Shown here piece after piece: positions 47,501 to 54,390 of a stretch of 64,000 bases of DNA. The DNA is from CAZHZT01 sp964537285 (lineage in GTDB: Bacteria; Bacteroidota; Bacteroidia; Chitinophagales; Saprospiraceae): positions 10,950 to 74,949 of the forward strand of contig CAZHZT010000009.1 of the NCBI GenBank assembly GCA_964537285.1, in the 5' to 3' direction. The notes under the pieces are model-generated. The model saw only the letters and a list, made by a program, of their open reading frames with translations. It did not search any database and had not been told where the DNA came from. How positions within the stretch are numbered: position 1 is the first letter of the stretch; every line of letters starts with the position of its first letter. The position numbers were made by a program, and so were the translations under genes.

Positions 47501-48219
47501 ATTTGTAAAAATGGAGCTGCATTAATAGAATCGGCAAAGATAACTGGTGCAAGTGGATCTATAATCACCGGACCTTGATTGCCCGGAGAAGCAATATTGG
47601 GAACATCCCCATTATTTCCTCCCAAAGCAGTGGTTTGAACGGCTCCTGAAGCATTGTCTACAACGCTAAAAGCCCCAATTTCTATGTCATAAGATTGACC
47701 ATCATTGGCCCCGGTATCGGGATATGATTCTGTATCTACAGGAGAAGAGGCATTGGGATCTCCAATCCAGATATTAACGGCATCGCCACCGCCTCCAAGT
47801 CCAGCGCCATCAGTGTAACCGATTTTGATGCCATTCAGATTTGCAACTGCTCCCCAGATTGTCGTAAAAACAGCTATGTCAGCAGGATTGTCAGTTATCA
47901 AGATGATAGCATACTCGCCAGGTTGAATGTCTGATATGCCAACAATGGTATCTGCTACAGCGGGGTCTGCAGATTCATCATCATAATATAAGCCTGGGTC
48001 AGTATCAGCTACCCAGGCAGTAGTGCCTTCGTTTTTGATTTCAAACCAATCAGCAGTAAGATCATCGCCTGCTTGGCCGGAGAAGATTTCAGTAATCTGT
48101 AAATCGAATTGGGCCAGGCTGTGGCCCGATGGTAGTAAAAAGGAAAGAAGCATTAAAAATGCGAAAGCGTACCTTTGGCAAAATCGCCAAGGATTTTTTG
48201 TAAATTTTGTTTTGAGCAT
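41599..48219 (-). CDS. Giant T9SS protein with nine lamin-tail-like domains
   Basis: 2206 residues, with a signal peptide in the first 37 residues. Eight repeats of about 160 residues begin 'LQITEIFSGQAGDDLTADWFEI' (variants), share a YYDDESADP segment and end 'PNIGSPGN'. A ninth, classical lamin-tail domain (VITEIMQNPDAVLDADGEWFELYN) sits near residue 690. Between the first repeat and that domain lie an Ig-like stretch and a DUF3616-like propeller (about residues 350-650: AIAIDEDYMWVADDEN). The C-terminus is a T9SS sorting domain (LAVFPNPTAGKVTIQS ... KRIIKQ). It is probably secreted or surface-attached. Similar lamin-tail proteins are often linked to extracellular nucleases or phosphatases, but no nuclease motif is visible. 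Confidence 0.85.
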   Translation of the reverse strand: MLKTKFTKNPWRFCQRYAFAFLMLLSFLLPSGHSLAQFDLQITEIFSGQAGDDLTADWFEIKNEGTTAWVADTDPGLYYDDESADPAVADTIVGISDIQPGEYAIILITDNPADIAVFTTIWGAVANLNGIKIGYTDGAGLGGGGDAVNIWIGDPNASSPVDTESYPDTGANDGQSYDIEIGAFSVVDNASGAVQTTALGGNNGDVPNIASPGNQGPVIIDPLAPVIFADSINAAPFLQIPVTGAAFIGADLNDVTDPALTSSIPFVIGDADTPVEDLVLTASSDNQSVISDANLVFDGLNNFRNLSISASGVGYASISIVITDTDGKTNEYTLNLAVSDATIDTNTTRFHNGSSDGSTAIAIDEDYMWVADDENQTIRLFDRNSSGSAIYSKNFNNDLGSDVEIDIEGSFRNGNTLFWMGSHTTQERSVIFSTTETGSGASATLEFSGIYSDLREDLIAWDDNDGHGKGSGFYGFTNGFEIEGLSADPNNPNGAYLGFRAPLVDGKALIVPVTNFQTIVSPNPTPNSSTFGAPIELDLEGHSIRSIECNSNGCLIVAGPSGTVTDFRLFTWTGNDADAPELRAVDLAAQASVSSIEGIVELPNGDFLGSNGDAKEVQLIVDTGTFDYYGDGSEAKDLPNSEWKKFRSERTILDSVQIPPIANPGDIVITEIMQNPDAVLDADGEWFELYNNTSGSIDINGWILQDNGSDEHVINNGSPLVIASGGYLILGNNGDVAMNGGVNVDYTYSSINLANSDDELVLITPDSIEIDRVEWDGGPNFPDPTGASMALQSINFDNNDGANWCEATTAYGDGDLGSPGLENDCPPPPAANLQITEIWAGQDGTDLTADWFEITNFGTEPWISVFDEPLYYDDESQDPNDADLINGITDIQPGESVIVVIDVAAAVTTFINVWSPDYDLTGVKVGWADGAGLGQGGDAVTLFLGTPSVANIADYESYPAPPSGISYDLVLGAFSQQGVGMVQTGTNIAIATTATAGSSGMEPAIGSPGNKGPLNAPTFDLNITEIFSGQVGTDLTADWFEIRNDGDAPWVAGLSPDLYYDDESADPNEAVLIQGIEEIVPGASAVVLITGNAADTTVFIDVWSPVIDLTGVGIGITDGAGLGGGGDVVTLWAGDPATTMPIDTASYPSTTNFDGQSYDVELQAFSVVGNANGAVQTLAVAGSTMDVPNIGSPGNGLATPPNIGLEITEIFPGQAGTDLTADWFEITNNGNEAWVAGVDDPLFYDDESADPIAADTIFGIESIAPGASVVVLVTDNPLDTTVFIDIWSPVIDLTGVQIGYTDGAGLGGGGDAVTLWLGDPNTTSPIDTASYPDTAPFDGQSFDSDLGEFSVVGNANGAVQTIDFGGSNMDVPNIGSPGNGLAIPPSTGLVITEIFSGQQGDDLTEDWFEIVNTGNQAWVSGVDPALFYDDESMNPVDADIIQGLNSIQPGATAIVLIGNSADITAFIDVWSPVIDLTGVEIGWADGAGLGGGGDVVTLWLGDPNMNLPIDTASYPSTTAFDGQSYDVDLGEFSVVGNANGAVQTLAVGGTTMDVPNIGSPGNGLAVPPNIGLEITEIFPGQEGDDLTADWFEITNTGNQAWISGMNADLFYDDESADPVDADLIQGISQILPGASAIVVLTDDPLLDTTAFINVWSPVIDLTGVEIGFTDGAGLGGGGDMVTLWLGDPFTNIPVSTAGYPETDLFDGQSYDSDLDAFSIVGNANGAVATIALGGDAMDVPNIGSPGNGLAIPQFSGLEISEIFSGQAGDDLTADWIEIRNNGPEAWIAGVNDTLYYDDESADPADAAIIQGITDIQPGELIIVLITDNAEDTTTFINVWSPVIDLTGIEIGFADGAGLGGGGDAVTLWIGEPANFLPIASASYPDTAPFDGQSYDSDLGEFSVVGNANGAVTTLALGGDAMDVPNIGSPGNGLAIPQFSGLEITEIFAGQNGADLTADWIEIRNNGAEPWVAGVDPDLYFDNENANPTEAVLIQGIEDILPGEIAIVVLSAATDTTTFVDVWSPVVNLSGIEIGFAEGAADLETDGDAVTLWLGEPSDFLPLLTAAYPGVAPVDGQSYDNDLGEYSVVDNANGAVQTIALGGDNADTPNIGSPGNQGPIDAIRELIPASALAVFPNPTAGKVTIQSTDQQGIETLSLVDMKGIQVYFEKVGAVHQVQLNIETLPAGVYYLQVQRVDGVAVKRIIKQ

Positions 48220-48281
48220 ATTAAAAGGCTTAAAAGGAATAAATAAAGTTCAAAGCTAATAAGCCTTAGTATTGCTATTTA

Positions 48282-48364
48282 GGATATTGAGTTAAGTTTG
48301 TATTAAAAATAAAGGGGCGGCTAAAAGCCGCCCCTTTATTTTTAATACAAACTTAACTCAATAT
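48282..48364. terminator. Perfect 39-bp palindrome spanning the aminopeptidase stop codon
   Basis: Arms 48282-48320 and 48326-48364 are perfectly complementary over 39 bp with a 5-nt loop. On the minus strand the right arm contains the last three codons and TAA of the upstream aminopeptidase gene. The GC-rich core followed by CTTTATTTTTAATAC acts as a plausible terminator. Confidence 0.85.
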
Positions 48365-50236
48365 CTCTCCAATCGAATTCGCCGAAACAGAATGATAATT
48401 CGCTTTCGCTTTTTCAAAAATTTTCCGGGCAGTTTCCAACTGATCTGTCTCTTTTAATGCCCGGTAGAGTGGGGATAAGAACTTACGCCTTCCTACAGTC
48501 ACCAAAAAGCTTTCAATTTCCGGAAGAATGGCATCTGAATAGCCCGAATAAATGGCAAGTTCAAACCAGGCAGCCAGGATTTCTGAATTGCCTGATTGAC
48601 TCAGCCGGAACTTGTCGTCCAGGGCTTTCATCATTTTGCCGTCCAGATCTCTTGGGAGTTTGCGCAGAAAATGCAACCACTCATGTGTCGACCACTCATC
48701 GGTATTTAAAGGCTCAACTGTTGCCCGGTCCAGGAAAAGGGTGCGCTGGTTGTCTACAGCTTTGAAGCGCTCGGAATCTGCCACTGTAATATTATCCGGG
48801 ATGCCCGGGCCGTAGATCCACTCATTAATGTCTATTTTCAATTCGTACGGAATGATCAGGTTCTTATTGAGATAGGCTACAAATTCTTCCGTGGTGATCG
48901 TCTGGAATTTATGTGTTTCAAAATACTGTTTCAAAAATTGATCAAAGTTCTCACGTCCAATGCGGTCTTCTAAAAGCGTTAAGAAGAAAGCTCCTTTTTC
49001 ATAGGCAATGTCCGTCATGCCATCATCCGGGTCTCGTCCTTCAAGGTCCAGATGCAAGTGCGTATCTTCGCTTTCCGGGCCAAGGTCCTTAACGTCGGCT
49101 TCCAAATCTTGATAACCCAGTTCGGTCAGCATTCCAACATAGTCTTCTCCATAAAGCGCTTCCATAATACGACGTTCAAAGTATACTGTAAACCCTTCAT
49201 TGAGCCAGAAATCGTTCCATGTGGCATTGGTTACAAGATTACCTGACCAGGAGTGTGCTAACTCATGGGCAATCAATGAAGTAAGGGAGCGATCACCAGC
49301 AATAATTGTAGGGGTGGCAAAGGTCAGGCGTGGGTTTTCCATGCCTCCGAATGGAAAGCTTGGGGGCAAAACAATCACGTCATAGCGATCCCATTGATAG
49401 GGGCCATAGAGTTCTTCCGCGGCCACCAGCATTTTTTCCATATCACCAAATTCGTAGGCTGATTTTTCGATCATGCTTGGCTCAGCATACACCCCAGTGC
49501 GTTCTCCTATGGGCTGAAAAACTAAATCTCCTGCAGCTAAGGCCAGCAGGTAAGGAGGAATGGGCTGTTCCATTTTAAAAGTATATTCCCCCGATTCATT
49601 CTTCTCTTGTGGATTGGAAGCACTCATCACGGCCAGCAATTCAGCAGGTACTTTTATAGTGGCATTATAAGTAATGCGAACCCCCGGGCTATCCTGGCAT
49701 GGGATCCAGGTGCGGGTTAAGATAGCCTGCCCCTGGGTAAATAGAAAAGGATGTTTTTTATCGGCTGTCTGGCGGGGCTCCAGCCAGTCTAGGGCAGCAG
49801 CGGCATCTGGAGCTGTTTGATAATAAACGGTGACTACCTTCGTGTTGTTTTCAATAGCTATTTCCAGTGCCTGGCCGAGGTATGGCGCTTCTTCACCAAG
49901 CTGAAAAGTGGTTTCTTTTTCACTTTCTCCGGAGCCAATGGTTACCCTTTCGATGCTTAAGTCCTTTGCATCCAAAATAATGCGCTCTGCATTATTATGC
50001 TCAATGTCATAGCGAGCATAACCACTTAGAACGCGCTTTTCAAAATCGACACTCAGGTTGAGGTTTAGGTGTTTGGTAACTGCTTCATCTGGTTTGGAAA
50101 AACTGTGGTGGTCAGTCCGGCCCTTTTCTTCAGGCTCGGCAGTTTCAGAGGAGCTTTGTCCTTCCTGTGGATTAGGAGTACATGAAAAAAAACAAGCGAT
50201 TACAAAACAATAAGCGATAAAATGACTATATTTCAT
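48353..50236 (-). CDS. M1 family aminopeptidase (leukotriene-A4-hydrolase-like) lipoprotein
   Basis: The start at 50236 (MKYSHFIAYC) gives a lipobox signal (ACFFSC); an upstream frame to 50272 adds 12 residues. It has about 627 residues. The substrate motif is GGMENP. The zinc site is HELAHSW with His324, Glu325 and His328, and the third ligand is Glu347 in NEGFTVYFERR. The C-terminal helical domain and overall length match leukotriene A4 hydrolase-type M1 enzymes. It should remove N-terminal residues from peptides outside the cytoplasm. It is transcribed alone, and its stop lies in a long palindrome. Confidence 0.93.
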   Translation of the reverse strand: MKYSHFIAYCFVIACFFSCTPNPQEGQSSSETAEPEEKGRTDHHSFSKPDEAVTKHLNLNLSVDFEKRVLSGYARYDIEHNNAERIILDAKDLSIERVTIGSGESEKETTFQLGEEAPYLGQALEIAIENNTKVVTVYYQTAPDAAAALDWLEPRQTADKKHPFLFTQGQAILTRTWIPCQDSPGVRITYNATIKVPAELLAVMSASNPQEKNESGEYTFKMEQPIPPYLLALAAGDLVFQPIGERTGVYAEPSMIEKSAYEFGDMEKMLVAAEELYGPYQWDRYDVIVLPPSFPFGGMENPRLTFATPTIIAGDRSLTSLIAHELAHSWSGNLVTNATWNDFWLNEGFTVYFERRIMEALYGEDYVGMLTELGYQDLEADVKDLGPESEDTHLHLDLEGRDPDDGMTDIAYEKGAFFLTLLEDRIGRENFDQFLKQYFETHKFQTITTEEFVAYLNKNLIIPYELKIDINEWIYGPGIPDNITVADSERFKAVDNQRTLFLDRATVEPLNTDEWSTHEWLHFLRKLPRDLDGKMMKALDDKFRLSQSGNSEILAAWFELAIYSGYSDAILPEIESFLVTVGRRKFLSPLYRALKETDQLETARKIFEKAKANYHSVSANSIGEILS

Positions 50237-50426
50237 TAGATTCAAAAAATTATTTAAATTTATTAATAACAATTCTTTTTTAAAAAGTGAAGTTATTTAA
50301 AAAATAGTTCCTTTTAAGGGGCAAAGAGCTACCTTTTAGACAACTTCACCGTAATATAAGTAAATAAACATTTTGAGCAAGAGGATTTCTGCTTGCTTTT
50401 TTTACAGAAAATCACTGAATGATCAA

Positions 50427-51440
50427 ATGACTTTTGAAGAAATCATAAAAGAATTAAAACATAAACGCTATCGTCCATTGTATTTTTTACATGGAGACGA
50501 GCCTTATTATATTGATGCTTTGTCGGATTATATCGAAGAAAATGCCTTAAGTGAATCGGAAAAAGCTTTTAATCAAACGATTGTCTATGGTAAGGAGGCG
50601 GAGGCAAAAACCTTGATCGATACTGCCGGGCGTTATCCTATGATGTCTTCTCATCAAGTCGTTATCTTGAAAGAAGCGCAGGATATGCGCACGCTTAAGG
50701 ATTTGCAGCCCTATTTCCAGCACTTGATCCCGACTACGATTTTTGTTGTTTGTTATAAGCATAAAAAATTCGACAAACGCTCGAAATTAGCTAAATCAAT
50801 TAAAGATCCGGCGATCCTGTTCGAATCCAAAAAGTTGTACGATAATCAGGTTCCTGGCTGGATTGAAAGTTATTTAAAAAAGAAGCATTTAAGAGTTGAC
50901 CCGGCGGCTACTCAGCTTATTGCAGAGTACCTGGGAACAAACCTTGGAAAAATCGCCAATGAATTGGATAAACTCGCCCTGAACCTGGCGGAAGGTGTTA
51001 CCGTTACTTCTAACGAAGTGCAAGAACATATAGGAATCAGCAAGGATTATAATGTTTTTGAACTTCAAAATGCCCTGGGAACTAAGCAGTCTGCTAAAGT
51101 ATTCCGGATTGTTCAATATTTTGCAGCCAACCCTAAGAGTAACCCTTTTGTAGTGGTCGTTTCTGCTTTGTACAATTACTTTAGCAAAGTCTATATGCTT
51201 CAGTTTTTGCGCCATTCCGGAGAACAAGATATGTTAAAAGCCCTTAAATTGCGTTCGGCCTTTTTCCTTAAACAATACAGGGCGGCATTGAAGCACTACA
51301 ATCGGGCGCAAACAGAACATGTCTTGCACCTGTTGAAGGAATACGATTTGAAATCAAAAGGCGTTAATAATGTCAGCACAGATCAATACGAATTATTGCG
51401 AGAACTCATGATAAAAATACTTTCTTACGACCAACGGTGA
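50427..51440 (+). CDS. holA: DNA polymerase III subunit delta
   Basis: The ATG at 50427 (MTFEEIIKELKHKRYRPLYFLHGDEPYYID) is chosen over an upstream TTG at 50373 because the family begins close to this motif. About 337 residues. The N-terminal AAA+-like part has the degenerate P-loop LHGDEPYYID, then RYPMMSSHQVVILKEAQDM and TIFVVCYKHKKFDKR. The C-terminal collar follows (YLGTNLGKIANELDKLAL, ISKDYNVFELQNALG). This is the clamp-loader delta subunit that opens the beta clamp. It is a core replication gene not linked to its neighbours. A heptamer hairpin follows the stop. Confidence 0.93.
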   Translation: MTFEEIIKELKHKRYRPLYFLHGDEPYYIDALSDYIEENALSESEKAFNQTIVYGKEAEAKTLIDTAGRYPMMSSHQVVILKEAQDMRTLKDLQPYFQHLIPTTIFVVCYKHKKFDKRSKLAKSIKDPAILFESKKLYDNQVPGWIESYLKKKHLRVDPAATQLIAEYLGTNLGKIANELDKLALNLAEGVTVTSNEVQEHIGISKDYNVFELQNALGTKQSAKVFRIVQYFAANPKSNPFVVVVSALYNYFSKVYMLQFLRHSGEQDMLKALKLRSAFFLKQYRAALKHYNRAQTEHVLHLLKEYDLKSKGVNNVSTDQYELLRELMIKILSYDQR

Positions 51441-51487
51441 ACGGTGAACGGGAATCGTTGACCGTTCACCGTTGACCGTTCCCCGTA
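51434..51487. repeat. AACGGTG heptamer hairpin after holA
   Basis: CAACGGTGAACGGTGAACGG pairs with CCGTTCACCGTTGACCGTTC in the right half. Units are 7 bp. It overlaps the last bases of holA and probably ends its transcript. It belongs to the same family as the tracts at 41408-41592 and 57170-57217. Confidence 0.65.
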
Positions 51488-51508
51488 AGTAGTATTAAGA
51501 TTTATTTT

Positions 51509-52249
51509 ATGAAGAAAATCATTGACAATTTTTCAAGGCATTCTGCCAGTTATAAAAAGTTTCGCCCTAAGTATCCGGAGGAGTTATATGAATGGATGTG
51601 GAGCCTTAGTGATCGAAAGGATTGTGCCTGGGATGTAGCTACCGGAAATGGACAGGTGGCAGCTAAGCTTGCGGGTCAATATAAAGAAGTGTGGGCTACC
51701 GATATCAGCACGGCTCAATTGAGCCTGGCACCTCAATTGTCAAATATTCATTATAAAATTGAAAGGGCCGAAAAAACGAGTTTCCCGGAGACGATGTTCG
51801 ATATGATTACGGTAGGCCAGGCAATCCATTGGTTTGACCTTCCATTTTTTTATGATGAAGTAAGAAGAGTGAGCAAGCCCGGAGGGGTTCTGGTCGTTTG
51901 GGGATATGGTTTGTTAAAAGTAAGCCCAAAGATCGATTCGATTATACAAGAATTTTATGAGGAACGCCTGAAAGGATATTGGAATATTGAGCGAAACCAT
52001 ATTGATCAACAGTATGATACCATTGGTTTTCCATTTGAATTAATCCCTGCCCCGAAGCTTCAAATGCCCAAACGCTGGAACCTCCCTGAGTTATTGGGTT
52101 ATCTCCGAACGTGGTCAGCGGTACAGCACTTTCTACGGGTAGAGGGGTATAATCCGGTAAGTGAATTGGTTCCTGGCTTGGAGAAAGCCTGGCATGGGGA
52201 TAGGCTTGGGGTGAGTTTTCCTTTGTTTATTAAAGCGGGAAGGGTGTAG
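51509..52249 (+). CDS. Class I SAM-dependent methyltransferase
   Basis: 246 residues, cytoplasmic. The N-terminus (FSRHSASYKKFRPKYPEELYEWM) is typical of the UbiE/trans-aconitate methyltransferase-like group. SAM motif I is CAWDVATGNGQVAAKLA, motif II ATDISTAQLSLA and motif III FDMITVGQAIHWFD, followed by RRVSKPGGVLVVWGYG. Substrate unknown; small-molecule methylation is likely. It is convergent with the 52349 gene, with an inverted repeat between them. Confidence 0.88.
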   Translation: MKKIIDNFSRHSASYKKFRPKYPEELYEWMWSLSDRKDCAWDVATGNGQVAAKLAGQYKEVWATDISTAQLSLAPQLSNIHYKIERAEKTSFPETMFDMITVGQAIHWFDLPFFYDEVRRVSKPGGVLVVWGYGLLKVSPKIDSIIQEFYEERLKGYWNIERNHIDQQYDTIGFPFELIPAPKLQMPKRWNLPELLGYLRTWSAVQHFLRVEGYNPVSELVPGLEKAWHGDRLGVSFPLFIKAGRV

Positions 52250-52341
52250 AGTGCTTTTATGCTCGGATTGCAAGTTCTCGCGAGCGGAGTTCGCGAGGAT
52301 TTAAAACCCTGCTGGCGAGGATTTGCAATCCGAGCACTCCA
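52249..52341. terminator. Complex inverted repeat between convergent genes
   Basis: Outer arms GCTCGGATTGCAA (52261-52273) and TTGCAATCCGAGC (52323-52335) are perfect 13-bp complements. An inner hairpin CTCGCGAGCGGAGTTCGCGAG lies between them. Probably ends transcription from both sides. Confidence 0.6.
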
Positions 52342-52348
52342 CAAAAAG

Positions 52349-52957
52349 TTAAAAATTTAACACAAGTCCTAGCTGCTCTCCATTGAAATACAGATTGCCA
52401 AGCAAAGGTTGGATCCCCTTATTCTGATTATTATGAATCAGGAAAGTAACAACATCAAAAACAAATAGAAACCCTCCTTGTAAAACAATAGACTGCCCAA
52501 AACCTTTAAGCCTTTCCGGTTTGTTTTCTACATTTTTGGAACGTTCAATCAGATAAGCACCTCCGATCATATAGCCAATATCAAGCCCTGCATTGAAAAG
52601 GAGTATCTTTTGCATCTGATGTTGTTGCTGGATCGTTTCGTAGAGATCGAGGCTGCCGGGATCTTGTCGCACTGCACTCCAATAGCCTAAGGCTGCAATT
52701 CCGAGGTTAACGCCATTCCAGGCAAGGTTCATTTGGTGAAAATACTTTTGTTCGCCTTCTGAACTTCCCATGAGCGAAGCGCCGATAATCATATTTCCTA
52801 CCGCCCAACCGCCCAGCACTTTCATGGCATTTTGATTGATGCGCAACCTTTTTTCATTGAATTCTAACAAGCTGTTATCCTGACCAAAAACGGATAAACT
52901 TACAAAAGCTAAAGCCAGCAATAATGAGAATTTAAAAAGTTGGGTAGAGGCCCTCAT
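52349..52957 (-). CDS. Membrane protein of unknown function (DUF6992-like)
   Basis: 202 residues with signal-like N-terminus (LLALAFVSLSVFGQ). A conserved segment LLEFNEKRLRINQNAMKVLGGWAVGNM follows, then three or four hydrophobic helices rich in Gly (NLGIAALGYWSA; AGLDIGYMIGGAYLI; ILHN-type loops) and ending EQLGLVLNF. It resembles the Bacteroidota DUF6992 group, recalled from pattern only. No catalytic motif. Its promoter region holds MITE copy E, shared with the divergent AraC-type regulator. Confidence 0.6.
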   Translation of the reverse strand: MRASTQLFKFSLLLALAFVSLSVFGQDNSLLEFNEKRLRINQNAMKVLGGWAVGNMIIGASLMGSSEGEQKYFHQMNLAWNGVNLGIAALGYWSAVRQDPGSLDLYETIQQQHQMQKILLFNAGLDIGYMIGGAYLIERSKNVENKPERLKGFGQSIVLQGGFLFVFDVVTFLIHNNQNKGIQPLLGNLYFNGEQLGLVLNF

Positions 52958-52975
52958 ATAAGCTTAAATTTTAGA

Positions 52976-53084
52976 GTTCTTTGACATAAATTGCGGAAAA
53001 TGGAACTTCAAAATGATACCCCTTGAATGCCCTTTTGGCTTAAAGGGGTATCATTTTGAAGTTCCGCACAATTTGTCAAAGAAC
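52976..53084. repeat. MITE-like palindromic element, copy E
   Basis: 109 bp, opposite orientation (long arm GTTCTTTGACATAAATTG on the left). Candidate 9-bp duplication AATTTTAGA (52967-52975) and GTTTTTAGT (53086-53094, after one G), sharing TTTTAG in register (6 of 9). It occupies the divergent promoter region of the 52957 and 53117 genes. Confidence 0.8.
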
Positions 53085-53116
53085 GGTTTTTAGTTGATTT
53101 GCAAAAACAACAAGTC

Positions 53117-54244
53117 ATGTGGATAGATGTTGCGTACAATTTAATATTAATATTGGGGTCGGTTCAAGGGCTTGTTCTTGGGCTTATCCTTTGGTTTAAT
53201 CAATCTACCCAGCAACAAGCCAATCGTTTTTTGGCGGCGCTCTTATTTTTTTGGGTATATCGGCTTATTGCCGAGTTGTTGTTTTACAATGGTATTGCTT
53301 CCGTTGAAAACTGGATGTATCACGTGCTTCTGGAATACAATTGGGTATTTGGTACCCTCATTTATCTATATATTACGGCATATCTGAACAATGGGTTTTC
53401 CTTAAAAAAAGAGCATTATATTTACTTTTTGCCTGTTTTTATTGAATTCTGCTTCAGTAATTTTATTAAAATCCAGAATTTTTATTGGGATGGTACCCGT
53501 GAAAGTATTTCCCGGGCCGGATACTATGGCTACATCCTTTGGATGCACACGCCTTTTCAATTACTGGTTTTCTCTTCGTTAATGCTGTTTTTTCTCTTCA
53601 AAGCACGCCAGGAATTGCTCCTTTTCCTAAAAAAAGATGCTTTTGTTTTTGCCAATAGAAGCCTTCAATGGCTCAATCGGTTAATTGGGATCTACGCGGG
53701 CTTTGCCATTCTCGTTATGCTTGTTGGCCTAACCGATTACCTCTTCTTCGATTATGCTTTTAATCCTTTTTACCGATTCTGGATTTATTCCATCATGGCT
53801 GTTTTGACTTACTGGCTGGCTTTGGAAGGTTTTGGCCGGCGCAATTTACCGGCGGGCTATCTTCAAAAGCGGGTAGATGAAGAAGAGCAGTCGAAGCACC
53901 AAGCTGTATTAGAGCAGGTTGACAAACTGATGCAGGAGGAAAAATTATTTCTTCAAACTCAGCTCAATGTCAAGGACGTGGCTGAAGGGCTTGATGTTAA
54001 GCCTTACCGTATAACTTTAGCCCTTAATCGGGGAAGGCAACAAACTTTTACGGCTTATATCAACAAACTACGGGTAGAGGAGGCTAAAAAGCGCATACTG
54101 GATGAAAAAAATGCCCAATACACCTTATTAGCTATAGGACTGGATTGCGGCTTTAACTCAAAAGCTACTTTTAATCGGGCGTTTAAACGTTTTGAAAACC
54201 TGAGTCCCGGAGAATGGAAAAAAAGTCAACTCGAATCGCATTGA
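53117..54244 (+). CDS. AraC-type transcriptional regulator with N-terminal membrane domain
   Basis: The ATG at 53117 (MWIDVAYNLILILGSVQG) is preferred over the TTG at 53099. About 375 residues. Seven or eight TM helices span residues 5-235. An AraC/XylS HTH follows (about 260-375: KDVAEGLDVKPYRITLALNRG; FTAYINKLRVEEAKKRIL; LLAIGLDCGFNSKATFNRAFKRFENLSPGEWKK). It is a membrane-embedded one-component regulator, with ligand unknown. It is divergent from 52349, and MITE copy E lies directly upstream where promoters should be, so its expression may be affected by that insertion. Confidence 0.87.
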   Translation: MWIDVAYNLILILGSVQGLVLGLILWFNQSTQQQANRFLAALLFFWVYRLIAELLFYNGIASVENWMYHVLLEYNWVFGTLIYLYITAYLNNGFSLKKEHYIYFLPVFIEFCFSNFIKIQNFYWDGTRESISRAGYYGYILWMHTPFQLLVFSSLMLFFLFKARQELLLFLKKDAFVFANRSLQWLNRLIGIYAGFAILVMLVGLTDYLFFDYAFNPFYRFWIYSIMAVLTYWLALEGFGRRNLPAGYLQKRVDEEEQSKHQAVLEQVDKLMQEEKLFLQTQLNVKDVAEGLDVKPYRITLALNRGRQQTFTAYINKLRVEEAKKRILDEKNAQYTLLAIGLDCGFNSKATFNRAFKRFENLSPGEWKKSQLESH

Positions 54245-54268
54245 AATGCCGTAAGGTAAATGATTTTA

Positions 54269-54377
54269 GTTCTTTGGCATAAATTGTGGAAAATGGAACT
54301 TCAAAATGATAAGCCTTTCAGCCACAAGGGCATTCAAGGGGTATCATTTTGAATTTCTACACAATTTGTCAAAGGAC
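54269..54377. repeat. MITE-like palindromic element, copy F
   Basis: 109 bp, long arm on the left; ends GTTCTTTGG and CAAAGGAC (one base diverged at each end). Flanked by ATGATTTTA (54260-54268) and ATGATTTTT (54379-54387, after one G), 8 of 9 matching. It lies between two convergent genes and could serve as their shared terminator. Confidence 0.88.
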
Positions 54378-54390
54378 GATGATTTTTACC

